Shown here one piece after another: positions 17,621 through 26,685 of a DNA stretch of 64,000 bases (position 1 is the stretch's first letter; each line of letters opens with the position of its first letter). The stretch is from assembly GCF_002811875.1 (NCBI RefSeq), contig NZ_NPDZ01000001.1, positions 310,001 through 374,000 on the forward strand, read 5' to 3'. Both the position numbers and the translations under genes were made by a program. The notes beneath the pieces are model-generated. The model searched no databases. It was given only the letters and a program-made list of their open reading frames with translations, and had not been told where the DNA came from. The DNA is from Leptospira perolatii (GTDB lineage: Bacteria > Spirochaetota > Leptospiria > Leptospirales > Leptospiraceae).

Positions 17621-19581
17621 AGTCTACTCCGCTATTTCAAAGAATCCTTTCTTGGGCTTCTACAATCGGATTGTTACTTTTTTTTCCGATTTATGATTCA
17701 GTAACTACGACTGCATTTAAGTGGATCGTGTCCATGGGTGCGATATTGCTCATTGTCGCGTTGCCGGTTTTCTCGTTCACACAAGTTAAGAAAAAACTGA
17801 TAGACTGGAATCAGTTTGTTTCTAGCGGATTCGGAATATTCTCGCTCGGAATTTATTTTCTTAGAATTTATCTGGAAGAGTTTTCGCTACAAAAAGGAGG
17901 AACTGCACCAACTTGGGTCTCCTCACTGAACGAATTCTTGCTGGTGATTTTAGTGCTCGCAGTTCTCACGAACCTGTTTTTAGTACTTCTAAAAGAATGG
18001 GAAAGAGAATCCTTGGGGGCTCAATCCAGTCTGAACGCACGAAAACAAAGTTTGATTCGAGACTTTTTGCTTGGAACAGGTGTGTTACTCTTAATCATCA
18101 TTCTCGCAAATTACATATCATCAATTCGTAATTATAATTTTGATCTCAGTGCAAAAGGCCAGTTTTCATTTTCGCTCGAAGCAAAAAAAATATTAAAAGA
18201 AATCCCTGCTGATTCAGAGATAGAAGTGGTGGCTTTCTTTCCGAGGCCTCTGGAAAACGCGCCCTCCAGCGACAAGACGAATGCTCTGGCTCTGAGGCGG
18301 ATACGACCGGACTTGGAAATTTTTCTGGGTCAGTTGAGTGCGATTCATCCAGGATTCAAAGTGAAATTCGTGAACGCGGACGTGGAGTTTGATGAGCTTG
18401 CTCCTTTCGGACAAGTTTCCAACGGAACCGTTTTGGTTCGTTATAAGAAAAAAGATTTCAAGGCTACAGATTCGCTTCCGGAACAGAAAGTATCCGTAAA
18501 AGACAAATCCGAATTCGAGGATTTTGAGCGCAAATTTGTGCAAGCAGTGGTAAACGTGAGCACAGGCGAAAAGAAGGTGTATTTCACTCAGTCGAATGGA
18601 GAAAGATTTTCTCCGGTCTTTCAAAATCTTCCGAATGAAAAAATCAGCAGGTTTACCGCAGGTTTAGGATTCTTGAATTTTAAAACTTCCGGAATCGGCT
18701 TCAAAGAAGGATGGCCATCCAAGATTCCGGAGGATGCCGATTTAGTCGCGATTGTAGGGCCTACAATCGCATTTTCACCCGATGCAAGAAAAGCAATATT
18801 AGAATATCTTACAAAACGAAACGGTAAATTACTCGTTACAATAGAACCGAAAGGCAGCGAGAATTTCGATTGGCTCTTAAAAACTATCGGGTATTCCTTT
18901 GAGAAGACGAATTTTTCTCAAATTCCTTCGCAACCAGGTATTATCGTAACAAAGTCTTTTCTAAAGCATCCGATCGAAGAATCTATGTCCAAGAAAGAAA
19001 TGGGCGTCGTATTTGCCCACACTGGTTATTTTCAGAGTCAACCGCCTGAGCCTGGCAAAAAGGAATTGGAAGCTACTGTCCTTTTGGAAAGCGGCGGGGA
19101 AGCGTATCTAGATCCAAATCAAAACGGAAAATTGGATGCAGGAGAAAGCAAAAAGAATCTACCGATCGGGTTGGTTCTACAAACAGTAAGCCAAGGGTCT
19201 CAGTTACCGGATTTTTCTAAACTTCCTGAGGGAGTTCCTCCAATTCCAGGAGTGACTTCCAAGGAAGCTGAATCTTCCGAAACGGCTAAACTATCTGGAA
19301 GAGCAGTGATTTTTTCAGGAACTTCTTGGATTACAGACCAGTACATTCCGTTTGCTGCAAATTTTGAGCTCGCGACCGGCGCGAGCACCTGGATGCAGCA
19401 GAGCGTCAGTCTACCTGCGATTCCACCCAAAAAGGAAGAGATACAAACAGTGTCATTGACCGACGGACAGAAGAGAGCGGTTTGGATTCTAGGAATGTTT
19501 ATCTTTCCTGGAATCATTGTTGGCTTAAGTTCTATTTATGTAGTTCGCAGAAGAAACTCAGGCAGATCGAATGAAAAATAA
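17617..19581 (+). CDS. GldG-like ABC auxiliary subunit
   Basis: A 654-residue protein with hydrophobic N-terminal segments, a large soluble domain of the ABC_transp_aux type ([21 protein letters not shown], then EVVAFFPRP) and one C-terminal membrane segment. ATG 17617 is chosen over GTG 17608 because AGGAGG at 17603-17608 sits at ideal spacing and the ATG overlaps the permease stop as ATGA. In Bacteroidetes the homologous GldAFG complex is linked to gliding; no gliding function should be assumed here. Confidence 0.85.
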   Translation: MKSTPLFQRILSWASTIGLLLFFPIYDSVTTTAFKWIVSMGAILLIVALPVFSFTQVKKKLIDWNQFVSSGFGIFSLGIYFLRIYLEEFSLQKGGTAPTWVSSLNEFLLVILVLAVLTNLFLVLLKEWERESLGAQSSLNARKQSLIRDFLLGTGVLLLIIILANYISSIRNYNFDLSAKGQFSFSLEAKKILKEIPADSEIEVVAFFPRPLENAPSSDKTNALALRRIRPDLEIFLGQLSAIHPGFKVKFVNADVEFDELAPFGQVSNGTVLVRYKKKDFKATDSLPEQKVSVKDKSEFEDFERKFVQAVVNVSTGEKKVYFTQSNGERFSPVFQNLPNEKISRFTAGLGFLNFKTSGIGFKEGWPSKIPEDADLVAIVGPTIAFSPDARKAILEYLTKRNGKLLVTIEPKGSENFDWLLKTIGYSFEKTNFSQIPSQPGIIVTKSFLKHPIEESMSKKEMGVVFAHTGYFQSQPPEPGKKELEATVLLESGGEAYLDPNQNGKLDAGESKKNLPIGLVLQTVSQGSQLPDFSKLPEGVPPIPGVTSKEAESSETAKLSGRAVIFSGTSWITDQYIPFAANFELATGASTWMQQSVSLPAIPPKKEEIQTVSLTDGQKRAVWILGMFIFPGIIVGLSSIYVVRRRNSGRSNEK

Positions 19582-20671
19582 GATTCTACTTCTTGTGCTA
19601 CTGCTATTAGCTCTTTTTGGTGCCTTCTTATTTCTAGAGGAAAAGAAAGAAGATGTAAGCGAGATTTCTTACTGGGAATTTCCGGTAAGTAAGATCGAAT
19701 ATTTTCCGCCTTCCGAACAATGGCTAGAAAAGAGTGGTGAGAACTTTTTTACCAAAGAATTTTCGCTAACTTCTAAAGAGGAAATCAAGAAAGGCGGAGC
19801 ATTTATCACTGTTTCCTACTTTGACAAAGAAACGAATCGCAAGGTTGAATACGAAGGTGGGTATAATGCCGAAAACACTTTCAGAGACTTGGGCAACTTA
19901 AAAATCAAAGATTCTGAACCACTCGAAGAAGGAAAAGAGCCTTCCTCCTCGTTAAACGTCGGGGAAGGAGCTCCTACGATTATAGTTTATTCCGGAAATT
20001 CCTCTCGAAAAGTTCGAATCGGAAAAAAACATGCAATGGGGTCCAACAGGGTTATTCTGGAGTTAGGAAAACCTCAGATGATTCTATCAGCATATTCTTA
20101 TATATTCGAAAGATTTCAGAAAGGACCGGTGGAGTTTAGACAAAAACAACTTGTTAATCCAGGAAAAGAATTAGTGAAAGAAATATCTTACCTGGAAGAG
20201 GGCGGGAAGTACGTAAAAGTCGAGAACCACCCTTTCCAAGAAAAAGCTGCCAAGAAAAACTTTTGGAGAAGAACAACAGGTTCGATCGTATTCTTGGATC
20301 CAAATTTAGGAGATTCTTTGCATCGCGCGGTAACATCGCTTAGAGTGGATTTGTATCCTGACGAGGAAAAGGGAGCAGGACTATTAATCGGAAATTATCT
20401 AGCTCCAGACGATCCTCATTCCCAATATGCATTATCGACGCTTAAGGTTAAGTTCACAGACGGAAACGAACTTACATTCAGATTCTATAAACCAACGGAT
20501 TTGGGAGATAAAAAATATACTCCTGTCGTAAGAATATGGAACGGATCCTTTAAAGAGTCGCCTGCCTACGTGAACGAAGATACTGTTCGAAAAATTAAAG
20601 AAAGTGCAAATCTTATTTCCGCAGCGGCAGCGTATCATAAACCAGATTCGACATCGGCAATCCAAAGATGA
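19571..20671 (+). CDS. DUF4340 domain protein, exporter-associated
   Basis: A 366-residue protein with a single N-terminal membrane anchor (LLLVLLLLALFGAFLFLE) and a mostly beta soluble part. DUF4340 proteins regularly follow GldF/GldG-like genes, and this one overlaps the previous gene by 11 bases and the next by four. It is likely a periplasm-facing accessory of the exporter, function unknown. Confidence 0.8.
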   Translation: MKNKILLLVLLLLALFGAFLFLEEKKEDVSEISYWEFPVSKIEYFPPSEQWLEKSGENFFTKEFSLTSKEEIKKGGAFITVSYFDKETNRKVEYEGGYNAENTFRDLGNLKIKDSEPLEEGKEPSSSLNVGEGAPTIIVYSGNSSRKVRIGKKHAMGSNRVILELGKPQMILSAYSYIFERFQKGPVEFRQKQLVNPGKELVKEISYLEEGGKYVKVENHPFQEKAAKKNFWRRTTGSIVFLDPNLGDSLHRAVTSLRVDLYPDEEKGAGLLIGNYLAPDDPHSQYALSTLKVKFTDGNELTFRFYKPTDLGDKKYTPVVRIWNGSFKESPAYVNEDTVRKIKESANLISAAAAYHKPDSTSAIQR

Positions 20672-21297
20672 ACTTAAAAGAGTTTTTCGATTCTTCTACG
20701 GAGGTGGATGCTGCGAAGCTATCTCTTTTGGAAAAAATATTTCGCTCTCCGATCGAGGCATTTGACCTTTATTTAAGAGAACCGCTCTTAGGAAGAAAAG
20801 AATTATTTCGGCTTCATTACTCGCTATGGATTATCGCGCCAGTGATGAAACTATTCGGAAACATATTTAGAATCTCTTTCGAATGGATTTTTTCGGAGGA
20901 AGTTGTCACAGGAATATTTTCCGGAGTTCTGACCTCTCTTGTGATTTATCCGGCAGTGCTCTTCATTGTATTTCAGCTCGATGTGCTCAGATTATTTTAT
21001 AGAAAAGTGGATAGAACGAAAGGCGAAAGTCTGGCCGCATCCGACGTTCTGACTACGGCGTTTTTGCCCTTCAGCGGCTCTTCGATTTTTTGGATATTTC
21101 CATCTCCGATTCACGCAGCTTTGATTGGAATCTCCTTTTTGTTATCGTACTATTTGTGTTATGTGGGAATGAAGAGAGTCACAGGCACGGATCCGAAAGA
21201 GTTCCTCATTTTTAGCCTTGTTGGAGTTGCGTACTTGTTAAGTATCCTTCTGGCTTTTACGATTGTATACAATATCATTAGGACTTTATTAAATTGA
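20668..21297 (+). CDS. Yip1-like membrane protein
   Basis: A 209-residue protein with about five transmembrane segments. [16 protein letters not shown] precedes the first helix, and the hydrophobic pattern resembles the bacterial YIP1 family. It overlaps DUF4340 upstream and mpl downstream. Function unknown. Confidence 0.65.
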   Translation: MNLKEFFDSSTEVDAAKLSLLEKIFRSPIEAFDLYLREPLLGRKELFRLHYSLWIIAPVMKLFGNIFRISFEWIFSEEVVTGIFSGVLTSLVIYPAVLFIVFQLDVLRLFYRKVDRTKGESLAASDVLTTAFLPFSGSSIFWIFPSPIHAALIGISFLLSYYLCYVGMKRVTGTDPKEFLIFSLVGVAYLLSILLAFTIVYNIIRTLLN

Positions 21298-22694
21298 AAA
21301 TCCATCTTATCGGAATTGGTGGAATCGCGATGGGCAACCTTGCTTCCATGCTTTCCAAACTGGGTCACGAAGTTTCAGGCTCTGACTCAGGTGTATACCC
21401 TCCCATGTCGGACAAGCTCAAAGAATGGGGAATTCCGTACGGAGAAGGCTTTGAAGCTTCTCGACTAAAAGGAAAAGATCTAATCGTAGTCGGCAATGCC
21501 ATATCAAGGGGGAATCCCGAAGTCGAAGAAATGTTGAATCAGGGAATGGAATATCTATCCATGCCTCAAGCACTTTCCAGATTTATCTTGGTAGGAAAAA
21601 AAGTCATCGTAGTCGCCGGAACCCACGGGAAGACAACTACTACTTTCTTAATTCATCATCTTTTAAAAGAAGCTGGTTTGAAGCCCGGATTATTCGTAGG
21701 AGGAATTCGTAAGGACGGATTTCCAGGATTTGAATACTCAGACGGCAAATATTTTGTTATCGAAGGGGATGAGTATGATACCGCATTTTTCGATAAGTCG
21801 TCCAAATTTTTGCACTATCGTCCGACCTACGCAGTATTAAACGCATTAGATTTTGATCATGCAGATATTTTTAAGGATATCGGTGAGATTGAAACTATGT
21901 TCGCAAGGTTATTAAGAATCGTACCAGGCGAAGGGAAAGTATTCTATTGGTCCAAATCGAGCAGTCTAAAAAAACTATGTACGGCTGCTTCTAAGTTTCT
22001 TAAGGTAGAGCCATTCGATTTTAATGGAAAGAAATCCATTCTTTCTTGGAAAAAAGGAGAACTAGTCTCCGATTCGACCGTATTACACACCCAATTTTTC
22101 GGAGATCATAACTACAGAAATGCAGAGGTTTCCTTAAGAATTTGCGAAGAAATCTTAACCAAAGAAAACATAGATCACCCAAGGAAGATTCTCTTAAAGG
22201 GACTACAGACTTTTCCCGGAGTAAAAAGGAGACAAGAAATTCGTTTTCAATCTCCGAGATCCATCGTGATAGAGGACTTTGCACACCATCCTGTTGCCGT
22301 GGAGGAAACGATACGGTCGGTCAAAAAAGCATTCCCGGGTTTCAAGATCATCAGCCTGTTCGAACCTAGGAGCGCGACTTCTCACAGGAACGTTTTTCAA
22401 AAAGAATATTCTTACGCATTTAAAGGTTCTGCAGTTACTTTCATCACCGAGATTTTCAACTTGAAGAAGGTTTCTAAAGAGAATCGTCTAGATGTGCCAA
22501 AGCTTGTTTTAAAGCTTCCCAAACATTCAGGGACACTACCTTTCTATTGCAAGAACCCCCAAGATCTGGTCCAAAAATTGCGGAAAATCCTTCCCCAATT
22601 TCAAAGGGATAAAATTCTGATCTTAGCCATGTCGAACGGTTCCTTTGGCGGGATCTATCCAACCTTGGAAAAGATGGCAGAAGAAAGATTATGA
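21294..22694 (+). CDS. mpl: UDP-MurNAc:tripeptide ligase (Mpl), murein recycling
   Basis: A Mur-ligase-family enzyme that reattaches recycled L-Ala-gamma-D-Glu-meso-Dap to UDP-MurNAc. It shows [18 protein letters not shown], the ATP loop [19 protein letters not shown], and [16 protein letters not shown], which separates Mpl from MurC. Length is 466 residues. The start is TTG 21294, which overlaps the preceding TGA as TTGA. Confidence 0.92.
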   Translation: MKIHLIGIGGIAMGNLASMLSKLGHEVSGSDSGVYPPMSDKLKEWGIPYGEGFEASRLKGKDLIVVGNAISRGNPEVEEMLNQGMEYLSMPQALSRFILVGKKVIVVAGTHGKTTTTFLIHHLLKEAGLKPGLFVGGIRKDGFPGFEYSDGKYFVIEGDEYDTAFFDKSSKFLHYRPTYAVLNALDFDHADIFKDIGEIETMFARLLRIVPGEGKVFYWSKSSSLKKLCTAASKFLKVEPFDFNGKKSILSWKKGELVSDSTVLHTQFFGDHNYRNAEVSLRICEEILTKENIDHPRKILLKGLQTFPGVKRRQEIRFQSPRSIVIEDFAHHPVAVEETIRSVKKAFPGFKIISLFEPRSATSHRNVFQKEYSYAFKGSAVTFITEIFNLKKVSKENRLDVPKLVLKLPKHSGTLPFYCKNPQDLVQKLRKILPQFQRDKILILAMSNGSFGGIYPTLEKMAEERL

Positions 22695-23716
22695 ACTTAT
22701 CCGAAGAACTGGACAAGCTGTATGTGGACGGAGAAAAGCTAATTTCTTCCTCGACGAGCGAAGAAGAATTAGACCGTAACAAAAACGAATACTTAGGTAA
22801 AAAAGGAAAGTTCACTGCAGTACTAAAAAATCTTGCAACACTATCTATCGAAGAAAAGAAGACGGTAGGTCAGAAGGCAAACGAACTCTCCAAAAAATTA
22901 GAAGACTTCGTGTCGAAGACTCGCGAAGAGCTAAAGGTTCAAGTATTCCAAGCACAGGCAAAAAGCGAGCGCTTGGATTCTTTGCGTCCTCTTGGAAATC
23001 CTCAGCCAGGAACTTTGCATCCAATTACAAAAATCCAATATGAAATCGAGGACATCTTTACCTCAATGGGTTTCGAGATCTGGGATGGACCGGAAGTAGA
23101 AACCGATTTTAACAATTTCGGAGCTCTGAATTTTACGGATGATCACCCTGCGAGGGACATGCAGGATACTTTTTATCTGAGCGACGGAAACGTTCTCCGC
23201 ACTCATACTTCCGCGATTCAAGTTCGTGCATTACGAAAATTGAAACCTCCTTTCAGAATTATCGCACCAGGAAGAGTTTTCCGTTACGAAGAAGTAGATG
23301 CTTCCCACGAAACGAGCTTTTATCAAATCGAGGGCATGGTCGTTGGAAAAGATATTTCCGCAGGGAATATGATCCATACGATGGAAGTCCTTCTATCTAG
23401 AATTTTTGAAAGGGAAATTAAGACGAGACTAAGGCCAGGATATTTTCCCTTCGTAGAGCCCGCCTTTGAGTTAGATATTAACTGTCTGGTTTGCGGTGGA
23501 AAAGGATGTTCAGTTTGTAAACATTCTGGTTGGTTGGAACTACTTCCTTGCGGTTTGGTGCATCCGAATGTGTTCCGACTCAACGGATTAGATCCGGAAG
23601 TTTGGACCGGGTTTGCATTCGGTCTAGGTCTGGATAGATTAGTTATGATGAGATACGGAATTCATGATATAAGATATTTCCATTCCGGAAATTTACGCTT
23701 TCTAAAACAGTTTTAA
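22691..23716 (+). CDS. pheS: Phenylalanyl-tRNA synthetase alpha subunit
   Basis: A 341-residue class II synthetase subunit: an N-terminal coiled coil, [14 protein letters not shown] (motif 1 region), [21 protein letters not shown] (motif 2, split here by residue limits into [16 protein letters not shown] and YQIEG), and [15 protein letters not shown] (motif 3). A CxxC-rich insert ([12 protein letters not shown]) follows motif 2. Its ATG overlaps mpl by four bases. pheT is not adjacent. Confidence 0.96.
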   Translation: MNLSEELDKLYVDGEKLISSSTSEEELDRNKNEYLGKKGKFTAVLKNLATLSIEEKKTVGQKANELSKKLEDFVSKTREELKVQVFQAQAKSERLDSLRPLGNPQPGTLHPITKIQYEIEDIFTSMGFEIWDGPEVETDFNNFGALNFTDDHPARDMQDTFYLSDGNVLRTHTSAIQVRALRKLKPPFRIIAPGRVFRYEEVDASHETSFYQIEGMVVGKDISAGNMIHTMEVLLSRIFEREIKTRLRPGYFPFVEPAFELDINCLVCGGKGCSVCKHSGWLELLPCGLVHPNVFRLNGLDPEVWTGFAFGLGLDRLVMMRYGIHDIRYFHSGNLRFLKQF

Positions 23717-23723
23717 TCGAAGT

Positions 23724-24149
23724 ATGCTGATCACTCCTATTCAGACTCGTTGGACGGATTTGGATTCCTTTCGACACGTGAATAATGTTTCTTATGTAAA
23801 TTACTTGGAAATCGGGCGAGTGGATTATTGTGCGAAGAAGTTCGGAGTAAAGGAAGTGATGGAGGTCCCGTTTATCCTTGCTCGAATCGAAGTCGATTTG
23901 TTGAAATCGATAGAACTAGGAGATCCTGTCGAAGTGCTTACTTGTGTTGCGAGGATCGGAAATAAATCCTGGGAATTCGAATCCAGAGTCCGCAACCCGA
24001 ATTCAAAGCTAGTCTACGCAAAAGCTAGAACCGTTCAAGTTTCCTTCGATTATCATAATAATGTTTCAATACAAATTCCAGAAAGGATTCGGACCATCTT
24101 GGAGCAAGATTTGCTGTTGTTCCAAAAAGAAAAGGACTCTGCAAGTTAA
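23724..24149 (+). CDS. Acyl-CoA thioesterase, 4HBT/YbgC type
   Basis: A 141-residue hotdog-fold protein. TRWTDLDSFRHVNNVSYVNY carries the catalytic Asp and the HVNN motif of the 4-hydroxybenzoyl-CoA thioesterase family. It follows pheS by seven bases and is the last gene of the long rightward operon. The substrate is unknown. Confidence 0.88.
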   Translation: MLITPIQTRWTDLDSFRHVNNVSYVNYLEIGRVDYCAKKFGVKEVMEVPFILARIEVDLLKSIELGDPVEVLTCVARIGNKSWEFESRVRNPNSKLVYAKARTVQVSFDYHNNVSIQIPERIRTILEQDLLLFQKEKDSAS

Positions 24150-24262
24150 GCGATCGAGCTATATCCAGATCTTTTTTTTCGGTCTTTGGATACGCTGAAA
24201 AAGGTTCGTGAATATTCGTTAACTCACTGGTTTGAGCGTTTGCAAAAGACTAACTCTAATTA

Positions 24263-24406
24263 TCAGTTTAAATCAAATACTTTCACGAAGCCTAATTTAG
24301 CAATGGCCTTGCCATGCTTAGTAATGATGATCTCAGTATGTTTTGATTGCACAAGATCCAACAAACTCAAACATTTTGCCTTAAATCCGGTAGCACTAAT
24401 TTCCAT
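24263..24406 (-). pseudogene. Truncated Phd/YefM-family antitoxin, orphan
   Basis: A 47-codon frame (ATG at 24406, TGA at 24263-24265) translates to a protein starting MEISATGFKAKCLSLLDLVQ and containing ITKHGKAIAKL, the diagnostic DNA-binding half of Phd/YefM antitoxins. Family members are usually 70 to 90 residues, so the C-terminal toxin-binding half is missing. No VapC, Doc or RelE-like toxin is recognisable in any frame downstream. The upstream side has three ACTGG repeats (24420-24460) that may be an operator remnant. It is most likely a decayed toxin-antitoxin locus, or a solitary repressor. Confidence 0.65.
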
Positions 24407-24651
24407 CTCTTTATTAAATCTGACCAGTTCTATCTATCCAGTAATATTTAGTAACCAGTCAATACCCCTTTGAGTCCTACCGGAAAAATTTTCATTTTAG
24501 CGGATGCTCTTAGAGCAAGTCCATTCTGGTCAGGCGTTATCCTTAAAGGTTCGAAAATCCTCCCTTGCGTGGGCAAAAAATTCTTCCCAAGTAGATCAAA
24601 ATCAGATTAGATTCGTATCCTCCAGTTTTCAGAAAAAATTTCAGAGGCTTT

Positions 24652-25725
24652 ATGTTCGGGATTCGATTTATTAAAACACGTCCTATAGATTACGTTTTGC
24701 TGTTTCGTTCGGGAAAAATTAGAAAACAAGGCGCTGGCTTAAGTTTCTTTTATTACGCGCCTTCTTCTACTTTGGTTATTGTTCCCGCAGACACTCGAGA
24801 TTCCCCTTTCATTTTCAAAGAGACTACATTAGATTTTCAAGAAATTGATATACAGGGACAGGTCACTTATCGTGTGTTAGATCCACAAAAATTGGCGTCT
24901 CTCTTGGATTTTACTGTCGATGCAAGAGGAAAGTATTTGGGTGACGGTGTGGAGAAACTGGACTTTAGAATGGCGAATCTTATCCAGGTAGCGGTTCGAG
25001 AAAAGTTTAGAAGTTTGAATTTGAAGGATGCTTTAACCGCCGCTAGCAGTCTTGCAGATCCGGTTTTAGAGAAGTTGAGACAGAGCACCACACTCAACGA
25101 GTTGGGAATCGAAGTGTTCGATTTTTCCATTTTAAAGATCAGTCCTACACCTGAAATTGCAAGGGCCCTAGAAGCTGCGGCTCGAGAAAATCTACTCAAG
25201 AATGCGGATGACGCGGTTTACCAAAGGAGAAATTTTGCGGTAGAGCAGGAGCGTAAAATCAAAGAGAACGAACTCCAAACCCAGATCGCGGTAGAAGAAA
25301 AAAATCGGACAATCAGAGAAACTCAGATGAACGCAGAGATCGCTGTCCAAGAGAAGCAGAAATTGGTTGAAGAGGCCAGAATGGACGCAGTGCAAGCGGT
25401 CGAGAAAAAGAAGATCGAAATCGATAATCAGAAGCTCACTTCCCAAATAGAACAGGAAAAAAAGAGAAAGGAATTAGTAGAATCTCAGGCTAAGAATCTA
25501 TTAGAATATTCTAAAGCTAGAGGACAAGCAGCCAAAGAGGAGCTTTCGGCTTTGAAGGATCTTTCTCCGGAAATCGTGGAAATACTCGCTTCAGGACAAA
25601 TGGATACTTCCAAAATTATTTCTAAGGCAATTCGCGATCTCGCAAGGAATGCGGAGAAAATCGGAAACTTAAATTTATCTCCGGAGCTTATGACTCTGCT
25701 AATGGCCAAGGAGAAAGGAAAGTAG
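24652..25725 (+). CDS. SPFH/band 7 domain protein
   Basis: A 357-residue protein without a clear N-terminal membrane helix. Residues 1 to about 180 match an SPFH/prohibitin fold (IDIQGQVTYRVLDPQKLASL, then LTAASSLADPVLEKL and FDFSILKISPTPEIARALE). A long charged coiled coil of roughly 90 residues (Glu/Lys/Gln-rich) follows, then a short helical tail. RBS AGAGG precedes the ATG. SPFH proteins form ring or cage oligomers at membranes; the partners here may be the next two genes, spaced 10 and 17 bases apart. Confidence 0.85.
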   Translation: MFGIRFIKTRPIDYVLLFRSGKIRKQGAGLSFFYYAPSSTLVIVPADTRDSPFIFKETTLDFQEIDIQGQVTYRVLDPQKLASLLDFTVDARGKYLGDGVEKLDFRMANLIQVAVREKFRSLNLKDALTAASSLADPVLEKLRQSTTLNELGIEVFDFSILKISPTPEIARALEAAARENLLKNADDAVYQRRNFAVEQERKIKENELQTQIAVEEKNRTIRETQMNAEIAVQEKQKLVEEARMDAVQAVEKKKIEIDNQKLTSQIEQEKKRKELVESQAKNLLEYSKARGQAAKEELSALKDLSPEIVEILASGQMDTSKIISKAIRDLARNAEKIGNLNLSPELMTLLMAKEKGK

Positions 25726-25735
25726 GCTTCCGAAC

Positions 25736-26668
25736 TTGGATTTTGACAGAGTAGTAATTGTTACTAGACAGACTCGCCTAGAAGAAACCGTTCACCGTTT
25801 CAATACAAAGGCTCAGGCGGCCTTTTACGTAAAGAAGCGCGGGCAATCTTTCGTGGATTACGAAGTCGAAGATGATAACTACCATATGGCTAGGGACTTG
25901 GTAGTTCGAAGCATAGAACCGGGGGTAAAGTTTCATGTTTTAGATCGTGCTTTCTTGCCCAACTACTTATTTGGTCCCGGAGATTTGGTTATCACTCTTG
26001 GTCAGGACGGGCTCGTTGTAAACACAGCAAAATATCTAAATGGTCAACCGATTCTGGCATTTAATCCTGATCCTGAAAGATTCGATGGGATTTTGTTGCC
26101 CTTCTTGCCGGATCATGCTCCGAACGTAATTCACTCCGTGTTCAAATCCAAATTCAAAACTCAGAATATATCTATGGCGCAGGCTAGTCTTACGGACGGA
26201 CAAAAGCTTTATGCATTCAACGATCTTTTTATCGGTGCAAAGTCTCACACTAGCGCGCGTTATACGCTCAGGTTTGGAGATCGCCAAGAAAGGCAGATTT
26301 CTAGCGGTATCATAGTCTCGACTCCAGCCGGAAGCACAGGTTGGATGAGTTCACTTTATAACATGGCAGCAGGAATCGTGCAATTTACCGGATCGCAACA
26401 GATACAAGTTCCGAATCGAATTCCTTGGCAATCTAGGAAGCTGATTTTCATGGTAAGAGAGCCTTTTCGAAGTAAATGGAGCGGCGCAGATTTGGTTGCA
26501 GGCGCAGTCGGACCAAATGAAGAAGTCATTTTAGAAAGCCATATGCCGGAAAACGGTACCATTTTTTCGGATGGAATGGAGACGGACTTTTTAGAATTCA
26601 ATTCAGGTGCGACAGCCAAGATACATCTAGCTGACAAGATCACAAACTTAATTACGGAAATATTATAG
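25736..26668 (+). CDS. Divergent NAD kinase-fold protein
   Basis: A 310-residue protein related to NAD/diacylglycerol kinases. LGQDGLVVN stands where the family has GGDG; NDLFIGAKSH fits the NE/D motif; and SSGIIVSTPAGSTGW fits the glycine-rich DGxxxSTPTGSTAY loop, with the leading Asp replaced by Ser. The catalytic Asp of GGDG is kept, but its first Gly is Gln. It could be an NAD kinase of altered specificity or a nucleotide sensor. The start is TTG 25736. The cell's standard NAD kinase gene is expected elsewhere. Confidence 0.78.
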   Translation: MDFDRVVIVTRQTRLEETVHRFNTKAQAAFYVKKRGQSFVDYEVEDDNYHMARDLVVRSIEPGVKFHVLDRAFLPNYLFGPGDLVITLGQDGLVVNTAKYLNGQPILAFNPDPERFDGILLPFLPDHAPNVIHSVFKSKFKTQNISMAQASLTDGQKLYAFNDLFIGAKSHTSARYTLRFGDRQERQISSGIIVSTPAGSTGWMSSLYNMAAGIVQFTGSQQIQVPNRIPWQSRKLIFMVREPFRSKWSGADLVAGAVGPNEEVILESHMPENGTIFSDGMETDFLEFNSGATAKIHLADKITNLITEIL

Positions 26669-26685
26669 AGGATGATTGTTTCGGA

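Noticed and set aside
24150..24651. Rightward 95-codon frame at 24186-24473
   Set aside because: It is the antisense of the Phd/YefM relic and has no family features.
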